Shown: piece by piece, positions 6,760-16,373 of the stretch
Layout: every line of letters starts with the position of its first letter
How positions within the stretch are numbered: the first letter of the stretch is position 1
From: CAVZLD01 sp964522605
GTDB lineage: Bacteria; Planctomycetota; Planctomycetia; Pirellulales; Pirellulaceae
Direction of reading: 5' to 3'
NCBI GenBank assembly: GCA_964522605.1
Contig: CAZFWV010000052.1
Span: forward strand, 1 to 27,207
DNA length: 27,207 nucleotides
Position numbers and translations under genes: made by a program
The notes under the pieces: model-generated
Database searches by the model: none
Seen by the model: only the letters and a program-made list of their open reading frames with translations
What the model was told of the DNA's origin: nothing

Positions 6760-7970
6760 TTCACTAATCTCGCGTCACAAAGATTCAAGCGATCTCCCAC
6801 GTCGGCTCGTTCGCCATAATCGACGAGGATCGTGAGCCAATTTGCCCCGGAGAGATCCAGATCGATAGCGACTGCCGCGGATTCTCCCGTGATTTCCTGC
6901 CGCCACCGCTCATTGCCGTCAACCGAAATCACCAGGGCAATGGAGCCGTATTCCCCTTCCGCAGGTTCCAGCCCCGCTTGAGCGGCAAATTGCCGATACT
7001 CGCCTGCTAAGCGGTAGGTCATTTCCGTCCGACTGTGCATCGACAGGCCTTTTTCGAACTCCTGTTCGCGCCCATTCAAATCGATGATCCGCAGCTTCGC
7101 TCCCGTCAAACTTTGATCTCTTCGAGGTCGAAAAAGCTGCGTCAGCTCCTGTTCCAAGGCTTCGATCCGTACAAATGGCGTCCAAGTCGTTCGTTCGGGA
7201 TCGATATCGCTCAGATAGGTCACCGCGGATGTACCAAAACTCAGAGAATCGACCTGCGACAACGGGATGACCAGCTCGACTCCGTTATTACTCGTGATTC
7301 GCAGCTGCTCGCCGTCGGACGAAACTGCCCGCAGTTGCAGGAGGTCCCCGGTGCGAGTCGTCAGGCGACACTGCGGCGCAGGATATGCGGGGACATTCGG
7401 CCGGAAAGGAACGATCCCATCCACTTTCTCGGGGCGAACATCAATCCAGTTTCCATCAAACTGAAACTGGATCCTCTGCTGATCGATTTCACCTAACTGA
7501 CCGACGACGTAATCCAGGATCTGATTTGGGCGGCGGATGATCAGCACATCCCCGGCGACGGTCGCTTGAAGAATGTCTTTCCATTGACGGTCTAATTCCG
7601 TCTGCGGTGCACTGTAACGCACGTATCGCACGAGTCGGCTGTCGATCGAGAATGAGTCGGTCGACGGCATCTCGATCGTGGCCTGCTGCTGTTGAAGTCC
7701 ATACGCGCGAGCGCGGAAGCGACTGCCATCGGTCAACTCGACCCAGACCGAGCCAGACGGCTCACGGTTTGGGTCGGCCGCGCCGGTTACTCGGATCTGC
7801 TGAAGCTCCTGCGTCGGAACCACCTCGTTCTGAGGATTGCCCCGCAGTTCCACGACCTCCGTATCCAAACGGATCAATTCCCCCTGCAGCCGGGATCCGT
7901 CCTGCTTATCGAGTTCCACCGAGAAGGACCCGACTGCGATGGAGAGTACGAGGATTGGCCATCCTGTCAA
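6756..7970 (-). CDS. Exported NPCBM-domain protein
   Basis: About 404 residues. A short hydrophobic leader is followed by two or three beta-rich units beginning with DGSRL-type motifs (residues about 20-290). A C-terminal NPCBM-like domain covers about 290-404, with the hallmarks GLSMHS, GEYRQF, GSIALVISVDG and SGANWLTILVDYG. NPCBM domains are thought to bind carbohydrate. The start is uncertain. The frame is open to a GTG at 8051, but that would place some 30 residues before the hydrophobic leader. A TTG at 7970 has AAAGGA 8 nt upstream and is preferred; a TTG at 7988 is another choice. The stop overlaps the protease start. It may anchor the protease module to surface glycans, which is inference. 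Confidence 0.78.
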   Translation of the reverse strand: MTGWPILVLSIAVGSFSVELDKQDGSRLQGELIRLDTEVVELRGNPQNEVVPTQELQQIRVTGAADPNREPSGSVWVELTDGSRFRARAYGLQQQQATIEMPSTDSFSIDSRLVRYVRYSAPQTELDRQWKDILQATVAGDVLIIRRPNQILDYVVGQLGEIDQQRIQFQFDGNWIDVRPEKVDGIVPFRPNVPAYPAPQCRLTTRTGDLLQLRAVSSDGEQLRITSNNGVELVIPLSQVDSLSFGTSAVTYLSDIDPERTTWTPFVRIEALEQELTQLFRPRRDQSLTGAKLRIIDLNGREQEFEKGLSMHSRTEMTYRLAGEYRQFAAQAGLEPAEGEYGSIALVISVDGNERWRQEITGESAAVAIDLDLSGANWLTILVDYGERADVGDRLNLCDARLVK

Positions 7971-8090
7971 AGGGTTGTTCCTTTCCAAGAAAAACAGTCG
8001 TGGGGTGTGGGAACGAACGAGGCATCGATTCGAGGCGGGATGAGCTTGCACCGAATCCGCTCGACACCCGCTTTCCGAAGTGATTTTGAT

Positions 8091-9137
8091 TTATGGTTCG
8101 ACGCCGTCGCGTGCCAGCTTGCGAAAATACTCTTCAATCACGTCGCGATAGTGCGACGGCAGATCTTTCCCGAGTTGCTGCAGTGCCTCCTCGCGTTCCT
8201 TGGGTGGAAGGTTGCCCCAATCCGTCCGAGCTCCGAGCTTCTTGGGATCCACATTGCCGGGGCCCGATTGACCGCCGGGCATGCTGTCCTGCATGGGGGA
8301 ACTAGGAGCGTTGCTGCCGGATGCACTTGCCGCGGCCGCCGCCTGACTGGCCTGATCTTCGAGATTCTTGATCATCTTGTCCAGTTTGGCAATCACGTCA
8401 TCTTCCTCCTGACGGACACGCGTTCCCGCACGACCGTGCCCGAGCCGCACACGAATGCTCTCCATCAATCGGGAAATTTCGTCCAGTGAATCCTCCTCCA
8501 GCGGACGCAGATCGGCCTCCATCAGGCGCGCCAGTTTCAGATACCGTTGGGGCACAGCCGCTTCGTTTTCCATCAGCTTGGCGACCGCCGTCAGGCACGC
8601 ATCCTTTTCCAATAACCGATGATGGACCACCGCCTGATAAAACAGCAGTGCGGCGGGATCGCAAACCTGCTCGGCAGACAAACCCTGAAGCAGTTCCTGC
8701 GCTTCGTTGTAGTATCGCTGACTCGTTAACCACTGGGCGTAGTACAACGCCAGATTCTGGCGAATCCAGTTTGGGATTTGCTCATCGGCCAGAACCGGCT
8801 GATCGGCCAGTTGGAAACTGGCACGAGGTCGCTGACAGGTATCCAGAAGTTGCGCGATGCGGGGATCTACGAGGGCCGCGCTGTGGATCACGCGATCCAG
8901 AAGTCGATCACCGCTGACGAGTTCATCCTGCGCCCATAGTTGCTCGAATTGTTGTTGCGCATTCGCCGAATCCGCGTGTTCTCGAAACCAGGCTTCGATC
9001 TGTGATCGAACCTCCGACGCCACCGGGATCGTCCAGGAAGATCGCTGGGCGAGATCATCGTGCGAAGATTCCGCGAGACCACCAATCGGGGAGATCACGA
9101 AGGCTGTCAGCAACAAAGGGAAGACGCTTATTCGCAT
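8091..9137 (-). CDS. Exported helical protein with C-terminal WGNLPP motif
   Basis: The 348-residue protein has a signal peptide of about 22 residues (ISVFPLLLTAFVISPIGGLA). A helical, TPR-like region with repeated YY/LL pairs follows (about 100-200), then a coiled segment (about 215-265), an Ala/Ser/Gly-rich linker and a conserved-looking tail with WGNLPPKEREE and a closing helix that contains YRDVIEEYFRKLA. From memory, tails of this kind recur in planctomycete envelope proteins beside VWA genes. ATG 9158 overlaps the previous stop, but ATG 9137 is chosen since AGGAG lies 7 nt upstream and the signal peptide starts there. Function is unknown; a role as an adaptor to the VWA proteins is only a guess from position. 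Confidence 0.75.
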   Translation of the reverse strand: MRISVFPLLLTAFVISPIGGLAESSHDDLAQRSSWTIPVASEVRSQIEAWFREHADSANAQQQFEQLWAQDELVSGDRLLDRVIHSAALVDPRIAQLLDTCQRPRASFQLADQPVLADEQIPNWIRQNLALYYAQWLTSQRYYNEAQELLQGLSAEQVCDPAALLFYQAVVHHRLLEKDACLTAVAKLMENEAAVPQRYLKLARLMEADLRPLEEDSLDEISRLMESIRVRLGHGRAGTRVRQEEDDVIAKLDKMIKNLEDQASQAAAAASASGSNAPSSPMQDSMPGGQSGPGNVDPKKLGARTDWGNLPPKEREEALQQLGKDLPSHYRDVIEEYFRKLARDGVEP

Positions 9138-9154
9138 CCAGGGACTCCTGATCC

Positions 9155-11053
9155 TCATTGATTCTTACCAAGAACAATATCGCGTGTGATCTGTCGAATG
9201 CGGGCCTCCCGTTCGGCCAGGCGGCCAAGCGATTCGACCAGATCATTATTCGTTGCCTGGCCGATCGGATGTTCGGGATCGTCCAGCAGTCGGGCGTAAC
9301 GTTGGGTGCGCGTGTTGACACGCATCTGCAACGCCCGAATCATTTTCAATTCCGCGATGGCATCGACAAGCGGTTGGTCCTGAGGGCTCATCGATTGAGG
9401 CGGCGTCTGCTGCTGCCTGCGCTGCTCGGCGTCTTGCTGGGCCTTCTGAAGTGCCTCAATCATCTCCTCCAACGCGGCGATGATGTCTTCCTCCAAGCCC
9501 AGCGTGATTCGCTCGAGCTTGATTTCGGCCAATCGCTGCGCGACCTGGTCCATATCGGCCCGCATCTGCTCGACCGATTCTGGGAAAGCAACCGACGACC
9601 CCTCCTCGCGCAGCAACAACAAGGCCTTGTCGGCCTCGCCCACGAGTCTTCGCTGTTCCAAACTCAGTTTGCCCGATTGAATCACGATCTGGTTATTTCG
9701 CTCTTCATCCGGGATCTTACTCAGCCGCTGCGTTTCCTCGTAGATCTTCAGTTCGGCTTCGAGCATTCTGCGAAATCGTTCTTCCAGTTGCGCGAGCGTG
9801 CGTTGAATTTCTTCTTCCCGCAACTGGCGCAAGATCTCTTCGAGTTCGGCCTTGGCCTCTTCTAGCAGTCGGCGAGCTTCTTCCTGTTCTTCGATCGCTT
9901 GGGTTCGCTCTGCCTCTTCCAGTCGCTCCTGGGCCTGCCGCATTCGTTGCTCCGCTTCCGCGATCCGCTGTTGTCCGGGAGCCGACGGAGGAGCTGCAGG
10001 GGACTCGGCACCTGAAGGGGGCGATTCGCCTTCACCCGGCTGGCCCTGACTCGAACCGGGAGCGGCGGGTGTTGGCGGGCTGGATGAATCGGACGGAGAG
10101 CCTCCGTCACTCGGTGAATCCGGATCGGGAGTCGATGAGGAATCCGCCGGGGAGTCACTCGATGGAGATTCGCTTTCCGACGGGTTCTGCTGCCCATCAT
10201 TGGAACTCGGGGTATCCTCGCCGTTGTTCGAACCCGGCGCTTCTTCGTCCGCGCGGTCCGGATCCTCCCGATCGCGCTGTGTGTCGTCCCGGTCGCGATC
10301 GGCGTCTTCTTGCGGCGTGTCTTCGCTCGATGGTTCTTCCGAAGGCGCCGACGGTTCCGCAGAGTCCGCTTCCCCAGCACCGGCATCTGGCGTCCCGTCT
10401 TCGGCTGCGGGCGAACCCTCGTTCTGCTCGATCGTTTCGGCGAGCTCTCCGGTTCGATCGGCGACCGCGTCCTGATCCTTCGCCAGCTGCAACGGGTCAC
10501 CGCCGCCTTCGGTTCGGCCTTGAATGCCTCGCTGCTGCCGCAGAATGCGTTCTAGCTCCTTAATGTATTCGCGAATCCGGGCCTGCTCGTTCCGTAGTCG
10601 GTCCTCCCGATTCTCGCTCAGCAGTAGTTCTAACAGGAGCTTCAGGTCATCTCGGACCTGGCTTTGGTCATCGACCGCCCGCTGCAATTGCTGCTGGCGA
10701 ATCCGCGTTGCCAGGGCCTCCATCTGCAGGCGAATGTGCTTGTCCTTGCTGTCGGCCAGCGCTTGTTTGAGCAGCGCCGCCCGACGCGGATTCGATCCCG
10801 CATCGAACTCCGCCATTTTCAGCATGAGCACCTCAAGTTGCCGGTATTTCTCCGCCAACGCCGCTTGTTGATTGGCGAGAGTATCGAAGCCGGACGGCGG
10901 CTCTGTGGAGGGGTCGGATGCCTCCTGACCGGGTTGCTCCGGCGTCGTGATCTGTGATGGTGCCGGGCGGCCCAGGAGGAGGCTCAAGCCGCAGGTGCAA
11001 AGAAGTACCCTAACGTGGGCGACGCGGAGCCTCTGTCCGTTCAAATGCCGCAT
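9155..11053 (-). CDS. Exported coiled-coil protein with acidic Ser/Pro-rich linker
   Basis: The protein has 632 residues. A signal peptide ends near residue 33. A Gln/Arg/Leu-rich coiled coil runs from about 57-178. A low-complexity linker spans about 212-361 and is dominated by Ser, Asp, Glu, Pro and Gly. A second long Glu/Arg-rich coiled coil covers about 361-480, and further helices run to the end. I recognise no enzyme motif, and it looks structural. The start ATG at 11053 has AAGGGA 7 nt upstream; a TTG at 11059 is the other choice. It follows a 298-nt gap that holds a large inverted repeat, so it may begin a separate transcription unit. The linker would span distance between two helical rods, as expected of a cell-envelope scaffold. 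Confidence 0.78.
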   Translation of the reverse strand: MRHLNGQRLRVAHVRVLLCTCGLSLLLGRPAPSQITTPEQPGQEASDPSTEPPSGFDTLANQQAALAEKYRQLEVLMLKMAEFDAGSNPRRAALLKQALADSKDKHIRLQMEALATRIRQQQLQRAVDDQSQVRDDLKLLLELLLSENREDRLRNEQARIREYIKELERILRQQRGIQGRTEGGGDPLQLAKDQDAVADRTGELAETIEQNEGSPAAEDGTPDAGAGEADSAEPSAPSEEPSSEDTPQEDADRDRDDTQRDREDPDRADEEAPGSNNGEDTPSSNDGQQNPSESESPSSDSPADSSSTPDPDSPSDGGSPSDSSSPPTPAAPGSSQGQPGEGESPPSGAESPAAPPSAPGQQRIAEAEQRMRQAQERLEEAERTQAIEEQEEARRLLEEAKAELEEILRQLREEEIQRTLAQLEERFRRMLEAELKIYEETQRLSKIPDEERNNQIVIQSGKLSLEQRRLVGEADKALLLLREEGSSVAFPESVEQMRADMDQVAQRLAEIKLERITLGLEEDIIAALEEMIEALQKAQQDAEQRRQQQTPPQSMSPQDQPLVDAIAELKMIRALQMRVNTRTQRYARLLDDPEHPIGQATNNDLVESLGRLAEREARIRQITRDIVLGKNQ

Positions 11054-11126
11054 AGACAAGTCCCTTTTCGTTCACCCACCGAGTTCTCCGCCCTGAGTCC
11101 ACCTTCCGGCAGGTCGTGCAGTGAGT

Positions 11127-11210
11127 ATTCGTTTAACCCGCAGCCGCCAGGCGAGGGTGATCTTCCGATCTTTCTTCTGTCCTTGCCTGACGGCTGCGGG
11201 TTAAACGAAT
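11127..11210. repeat. Long inverted repeat with 30-nt arms
   Basis: Arms 11127-11156 and 11181-11210 are inverted copies with 28 of 30 positions complementary and a 24-nt loop. Each arm reads inward from ATTCGTTTAACCCGCAGCCG. It would form one of the strongest hairpins in the window. I have an unverified memory of similar sequences as intergenic repeats in planctomycetes. No clear target-site duplication flanks it. There is no adjoining T-run, so it could act as a transcript stabiliser, a partial terminator or a parasitic palindromic repeat. The rest of the gap (11054-11126 and 11211-11351) holds no gene. Confidence 0.85.
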
Positions 11211-11253
11211 CGCCACGGGGAGGATGTTGTAACTTCATTCGAGCCAGCAACTT

Positions 11254-11285
11254 AAAAGCCGCACCACCTCCCGAAGCCGGGGTGG
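11254..11285 (-). terminator. Possible intrinsic terminator after the DUF4175-like gene
   Basis: On the minus strand, CCACCCC pairs with GG-A-GGTGG around a GGCTTCG loop (11285 down to 11264), giving about 7 bp with one bulged A. TTTT lies at 11257-11254, six bases after the stem. It sits about 70 nt past the stop codon at 11352. The T-run is short and displaced, so this is a weak candidate. Confidence 0.35.
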
Positions 11286-11351
11286 CGACCTGGGAAACCC
11301 AGATTCTTTACCCAACCGCGGCCTCCGCGGCGGCTCGATCCAGGCCCGCCG

Positions 11352-13598
11352 CTAATCCTCGAGGAGCGATCGGGTCTGTTCGGCCCGCTCCTGACGGGTC
11401 TTTTCCAGCAATTCCTCTTGTTCCTGGAGTACGGACCGAACGAGGTCGACTAGTTCATTGTAGGACTCCAGCTCAATCATTTTTTCCAAGACCCGCTGCA
11501 TTTCCAAGAGAATCTCGTCCGTCTGCCGAACGGCCTGACGGCTCAATTCCAGGTCCCCCTGCTGTTTTTCCATCTGGTTTTCGAGCTGCTGCAGCGTCGC
11601 CTGCCAGCTGGGGAATTGGTCCGCGGCGATTCGTTCCAGAGGCTCGACAATCTGGTCTTGGAGCCGGATTTTCCGTTCTTCGGTGTCAACTCGATTATTG
11701 ATCAGCTCCTCCCGGATATCACTGAACGATGCGGCGACCCCCACAACTTCTTGCTGAGACTTTTCGCCTTGTTGCCTCGCCCGCTGCACCCGCAGCAGTC
11801 GTACGGACCATTGACGCTCGGCCGACGCTTCGGGTTCCTCGCCCGGTTCCTGCGGTGAGGGTTCGGGTTGAGGTTCGAAATCAGCTTGAATCCTCAGCAA
11901 GGAATCGCGAGTCTCCAGCATTTCGGCGATCGTCTGTTCGAACCGTCGCTTGAGGTTCAATTCCCGGGCTTCCAGCATGGCCAGCAGTTCGTCTGCGGTG
12001 ACGACATCCAGCGAGAAGACGTCGCTTTCGCCGATCTGAGGGCTGTCCTTGAGATCACAGAAATCGCTGGCGCGAATCAGCAGAGCGACCTGTTGCCCGG
12101 GCTCAAGCTCAACGGGGTTCTGTGGGTCGTCTCGCAATTGTTGCAGATCGAGTACCGCCTCCACCTGCCCTCGTTCTGCCAGAGTAAACGTCTGTTCCAA
12201 GGGGGCGACGTCCGGATTCTGCGCGAGTTCAAACCAGCAGCGCTGAACTCCATAGTCGTCCTGAATCTCGCCGACGATGGGAATTCGAGCCCGTGGAGTG
12301 ATTGCATTGCCGATGCCACGTAGCAGGATGTTAATCTGCGGCGCCAAGTCTTCGACGGCGTTGATCGTCAGTTGATAGGGTTTTTGGCTGGGTACACCGT
12401 CTTGATCCAACACCATCAAACTGAGCGCGACATTCTGCTGCAGGCGGGGAATCTCGAACGAGAATTCGGTCGGGTTCCCTTCCGGCGCGATGTCGGTCTG
12501 TCGCGTTTCGCCGCTCTGCAGATCTTCGATCGTCACTTGGCTTAACGGTTTGGTTGCTTGCGCCGTCAGGCGAATCCGCGAACCCAGGGGAAGACTGGTC
12601 CCAGGGCTCCACTTTTGCTGCCGTGGGAGTCGTCCGGTGTACTCAGGCAACTGACAATCCAGTCGAACATCGATGATGCTTGGCGTTTTCACGACTTCGA
12701 GGCGCTGATTTCGCAGTCGATGGTCGAAGCCCACCACATCAAACAGGACCCCGTCCAGAATTCCCTTAAAGGGAGGCCCCTGGTACTGGTAGAACTGGTA
12801 TCCATCTCGGGGTTCCCCGTCACGGCTCATATTCGCCCGTCCCTGTTCGCCGTTGTCCAATTCGTAGTAGATCGTGCACAGTTCAGGCGGTGGAGTCGGC
12901 CGATCGGCTTCCGCGCGAACTCGCAAGACAACGTCCGAACCTTCGGCCACTTTGAGCTTGCCGTCCACGAAGCCCAGCAATTCGATATGCGCACGCCGCG
13001 GCCACGGATCGTCCGACAGCAGCAGCCAGCGGGAACTCCAAATCCCGAACGCTTGGCGCGAGAGCAAGGCGAACAGGGCGATGGACAGAATTGCGATGAG
13101 TGCGGCGGCAACGCTCCGCGCCAGGGGGCGGAAGTTGAACACGCGAGCAAGTGGTAAGTGGCCGATCTGCCGTTCTGCTTGTTCGACCGTCTGTTGCAGC
13201 ATGGACCGGGAGACGGCGCTCTGTTCCACCGAATCGGGGGAGACCTCGACGGCTGTCAGGAGCGCTCCGTCAAACTGCGGGAAATACTTCTCGATCAGCA
13301 GTGCGAGGTTGCTCGGCCCGAAATGGGCGGCAAGCCGTCGTCCCAGCCAGCGTTCCAGGACGAAGGCCAACCCCGCGGCGGTGACCACCAGAAGCACGAG
13401 TCGCGCACCAGCCGGCATCTCGCTCGATCCGAGTACAACCGGCGTGTAATCAAGGGCCAGTCCGATCCAATACGCCAATCCGATCCACGCGATGGCCAGC
13501 GTCAGACCTTCCAGCCAAACGTACCAGCGAATCCGCCGGCGCAGGCGGCCGAGCAGTCGCTGAATCGAGCGGGGCAGTTTGGCGTTCGGTTGTGTCAT
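11352..13598 (-). CDS. DUF4175-like membrane protein with long coiled-coil C-terminus
   Basis: The protein has 748 residues. Two transmembrane segments near the N-terminus (about 30-48 and 65-82) and a third at about 163-181 precede a beta-rich extracytoplasmic region (about 200-500) of Ig/fibronectin-like character. A long coiled coil (about 520-740) then carries many Gln and Glu, broken by a Pro/Glu stretch near 570. The layout matches the large DUF4175-type membrane proteins found beside VWA genes; the family call rests on architecture and is moderate. It starts 6 nt after the previous stop without a clear ribosome binding site, so coupling with the upstream VWA gene is likely. It probably forms part of the membrane complex served by the MoxR ATPase. 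Confidence 0.78.
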   Translation of the reverse strand: MTQPNAKLPRSIQRLLGRLRRRIRWYVWLEGLTLAIAWIGLAYWIGLALDYTPVVLGSSEMPAGARLVLLVVTAAGLAFVLERWLGRRLAAHFGPSNLALLIEKYFPQFDGALLTAVEVSPDSVEQSAVSRSMLQQTVEQAERQIGHLPLARVFNFRPLARSVAAALIAILSIALFALLSRQAFGIWSSRWLLLSDDPWPRRAHIELLGFVDGKLKVAEGSDVVLRVRAEADRPTPPPELCTIYYELDNGEQGRANMSRDGEPRDGYQFYQYQGPPFKGILDGVLFDVVGFDHRLRNQRLEVVKTPSIIDVRLDCQLPEYTGRLPRQQKWSPGTSLPLGSRIRLTAQATKPLSQVTIEDLQSGETRQTDIAPEGNPTEFSFEIPRLQQNVALSLMVLDQDGVPSQKPYQLTINAVEDLAPQINILLRGIGNAITPRARIPIVGEIQDDYGVQRCWFELAQNPDVAPLEQTFTLAERGQVEAVLDLQQLRDDPQNPVELEPGQQVALLIRASDFCDLKDSPQIGESDVFSLDVVTADELLAMLEARELNLKRRFEQTIAEMLETRDSLLRIQADFEPQPEPSPQEPGEEPEASAERQWSVRLLRVQRARQQGEKSQQEVVGVAASFSDIREELINNRVDTEERKIRLQDQIVEPLERIAADQFPSWQATLQQLENQMEKQQGDLELSRQAVRQTDEILLEMQRVLEKMIELESYNELVDLVRSVLQEQEELLEKTRQERAEQTRSLLED

Positions 13599-13604
13599 CG
13601 TGTT

Positions 13605-16373
13605 TCAGGCGAGTCGGTGCAGGCGGCGGATGAGCCACTCGAGACTCAACACACCGCAGAGGAATGCCATCAGCCAACCGCTTAGACGCTGGGCGAAATC
13701 GCGGTCGGGCGAACCGGGGAGATATGTTTCTTGGTCTTTTCCACGAATCTGGTTGGGCAGCGGAGCCATCCCGTCGCGTCCGAGAGCCGCATTCATGCCA
13801 ACAAAGTAGACGCCATTGGACTGCGTTGCCATTTGACTGAGGAGTGCGTCATGGCGTTGCGGGCGTTCGATTTCCACGGCGGGGATCCGGACCCGCAACA
13901 CGCGTGTCAGCAATTCGCTCTCCAGTCCGGGGATCGCCAGTTCGATCCGATAATCGCCCTCGAGTACGGGGGTAAACAACCCCGAATACATGCCCTCGCG
14001 TTCCGAGTTCGTGATCTGCCTTAAGGTCAAGGAGGTGCGGCCGCCGCGCTCGTGAACCACACTGGCCGTCACGGTCGGTAACGTGAGCGGACGGTATTGC
14101 GCGTCGGCTAGGGTGGCTCGCACCGTGATTGACTCTCCCAAGCTGCACCGATCTCGGTCGACCAGCAACAATCCGCGACTTGAATCCCGCAGCAATCTGC
14201 CTTGGGAAACTTCACGAATCAATTTCGTGTAGAACGTGTCAAAGTAGGTGTCATTCAGCGCGCGCAATCGCCACATTTCGCCACTGGCGATGTAAAACAC
14301 GCGGCCCGCTCCGTAGAACTGTCCGGCCATATAGACGGGCGATTCCTCCCCGATCGTGGTCTGGGGGTCGGAGAAGCGCGCGTACACCCTCGCTCCTGGT
14401 TTCAAATCGCGAATTGCCTGGTAACCGTAGACTCCGGGAAAACGCGACCAAGCGGCTTCCGCCTCGCCGGCGGATTCTTCCAGCCAGAGGAACGAAGCTT
14501 GACGACCTTCCTCGGTGAATTCCAGCGGCCAGACGGTATCCGATTGAACTCGACCGAGTTGAATCCCGGCGGAACCTCGGCGAAAGAACGTGACCGGATA
14601 CAGGGCGCGGATCCGATTCAGTTTCTGGTCATCCACACCGGTCGATGCCCGGCTCCAGGAGGGCGTATAGACGGGGCCGGCGACCAGGATCAATCCCCCG
14701 GCCTTCTCCGCGACCCAGCGGTCCAGCAGTTCGATCTGTTGGTCACTCAGTTGCCGCCAGTCCGGATCGAAGGCGACAATGCAGTCGTACTCGAACAACG
14801 TCTCGGCTTCTTCAGGGAACCCCTCCAGGATTTCGTTGGCTTCCTGGGCCGCTCCTGATGGCGCCGATTGCAGCAGCACGTCGACGGTCGTATTTGGATC
14901 GCGAAACAACAGATTCCGCAGGAAACGGTAATCGCGCTGGGGCCCGCCCGCCAGCAGCATCACGCGGTTCTTTCGTTCAACAACTTCAACGGTTGTGCCT
15001 CGCTGATTGTCGGCCGGTTCGAGGTCTTCTGTGGGAGCGAGAACACGCAGCGTCCACCGGCGTCGCCCAATTGCGTCGGGCGTGATTGTGAATTGCAGAG
15101 GCTGAATCTGACCGTCGTCGGCTAATTCGATGCGGCGTTCCTCTTCGACGGTTTCGGGTGCATCTGCGGCATCGGCGGTCGAGATCAACTGAACACGCAC
15201 GTTTCGCCCCGACAAGCCATTCGCCTGTAAATAGCCCGTGATCGTAAAGCCGTCATTGGGATAGACTCGGGCTGGTGCTTCCAGGTCGACAACGCGGACG
15301 TTGCGCGGGGAACGATCCGACCCCATGCCAACGGGGTAGAGAGGGATTTCTGCGTCGCGCGCTGCAGCCAGGGAATTCAATGGATCCGTACCCCCGTTGC
15401 TGCGTCCATCCGTCAGCAGGACGATCCCCGCCAGCGGGCCACCCCGTTCCTTGTTCACCACCCAGCGTAAGGCGTCGCCCAAACGTGTCGCGCTGCCGCG
15501 GGCGACAAGTTGACCGGACCAATCGATCGTGGGCAGTTCATCTTCCGGCCGGTTCCGCTCGTTGGACGGCGGCGGTTGTGTCGGAGACGACGGTGCGGCT
15601 TTGAGCCCCAACAACACCAAGGGGTCTTGGGCGGGTTCACGCAAGTTTGCCACGGCCGCGAGTACAATCGCGATCAGGATCGCCAAGCCACCGACGAGCA
15701 GTGCCCAAGATTCTCCTTCCCGACCGCGCGCGAAACCAATCGGCAACAAGTGAACGGTCAGAGCAATCAGCGCCAGGCCGAACAACCCGACCGCAATCTG
15801 ATAGGCCAGGCGAACAAAACGCGGATCGGTGGATGTTGCGATTTGGGAAAGGGCGGCGGCCGAATCGGCAGTCGTCCGCTTGGGAAAGGTTGCGATCGAC
15901 TCCGGCGAGGCCTCCTGATCAAAACGGTAGAAGGTGACCTCGTGCTTGTCGCGCAGCTGATCGATCAAGCTGCCGTCGGACAATTCCCGGACGATTTGCG
16001 CCAAACGACTCTCCCCTGCCCCGCTCGCTTCTTCCGCATCTGCCAGCCCCATACTCTGCGAAGTGTCTACCAGTACCGCGACGCGGGAAGGTTTTACCAG
16101 CTTCCTCTCGGTCCGCTTCTCGAGCTGCAGAAAAAACAGCAGCAGACCTGCCAACGCCGAAATCCGTAGCAGGAGCAACAGAACGCCCACGCCGCGGGGC
16201 AACTCCCTCGTATCGCGCCGGTAGACCGAAACGACCCAGATGATCAGTCCGACGCAGATGACCAGCAAGAGCATCCAGTGCCACCACTGTGTCATGGACT
16301 GCAGACGAGCCAAATCGTAAAAGGTACGAGATGGTCCGAGATTCGGAGGGCTGGCAGCGACAAGGAGGTTCAT
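13605..16373 (-). CDS. Large membrane VWA-domain protein with split VWA
   Basis: The protein has 922 residues. Two N-terminal transmembrane segments (about 32-50 and 60-82) are followed by a VWA domain with a metal-ion-dependent adhesion site: DTSQS at 103-107, a likely Thr296 and TDG at 321-323. Unusually, a transmembrane hairpin (about 188-211 and 223-243) and a Pro-rich loop sit inside the VWA between these motifs. A large mixed region follows with a glutamine-amidotransferase-like segment (about 450-700, as in related proteins) and a beta-rich part. A final transmembrane helix lies near 899-918. ATG 16373 overlaps the previous stop by 4 nt and has AAGGAGG 6 nt upstream, so the longer frame to 16484 is rejected. 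It is probably a partner of the MoxR ATPase. Confidence 0.88.
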   Translation of the reverse strand: MNLLVAASPPNLGPSRTFYDLARLQSMTQWWHWMLLLVICVGLIIWVVSVYRRDTRELPRGVGVLLLLLRISALAGLLLFFLQLEKRTERKLVKPSRVAVLVDTSQSMGLADAEEASGAGESRLAQIVRELSDGSLIDQLRDKHEVTFYRFDQEASPESIATFPKRTTADSAAALSQIATSTDPRFVRLAYQIAVGLFGLALIALTVHLLPIGFARGREGESWALLVGGLAILIAIVLAAVANLREPAQDPLVLLGLKAAPSSPTQPPPSNERNRPEDELPTIDWSGQLVARGSATRLGDALRWVVNKERGGPLAGIVLLTDGRSNGGTDPLNSLAAARDAEIPLYPVGMGSDRSPRNVRVVDLEAPARVYPNDGFTITGYLQANGLSGRNVRVQLISTADAADAPETVEEERRIELADDGQIQPLQFTITPDAIGRRRWTLRVLAPTEDLEPADNQRGTTVEVVERKNRVMLLAGGPQRDYRFLRNLLFRDPNTTVDVLLQSAPSGAAQEANEILEGFPEEAETLFEYDCIVAFDPDWRQLSDQQIELLDRWVAEKAGGLILVAGPVYTPSWSRASTGVDDQKLNRIRALYPVTFFRRGSAGIQLGRVQSDTVWPLEFTEEGRQASFLWLEESAGEAEAAWSRFPGVYGYQAIRDLKPGARVYARFSDPQTTIGEESPVYMAGQFYGAGRVFYIASGEMWRLRALNDTYFDTFYTKLIREVSQGRLLRDSSRGLLLVDRDRCSLGESITVRATLADAQYRPLTLPTVTASVVHERGGRTSLTLRQITNSEREGMYSGLFTPVLEGDYRIELAIPGLESELLTRVLRVRIPAVEIERPQRHDALLSQMATQSNGVYFVGMNAALGRDGMAPLPNQIRGKDQETYLPGSPDRDFAQRLSGWLMAFLCGVLSLEWLIRRLHRLA

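Noticed and set aside
7692..8489. + strand open frame of 265 codons
   Set aside because: It runs antisense across the NPCBM gene and the helical exported protein gene. It lacks any family motif and is typical of shadow frames in GC-rich DNA.
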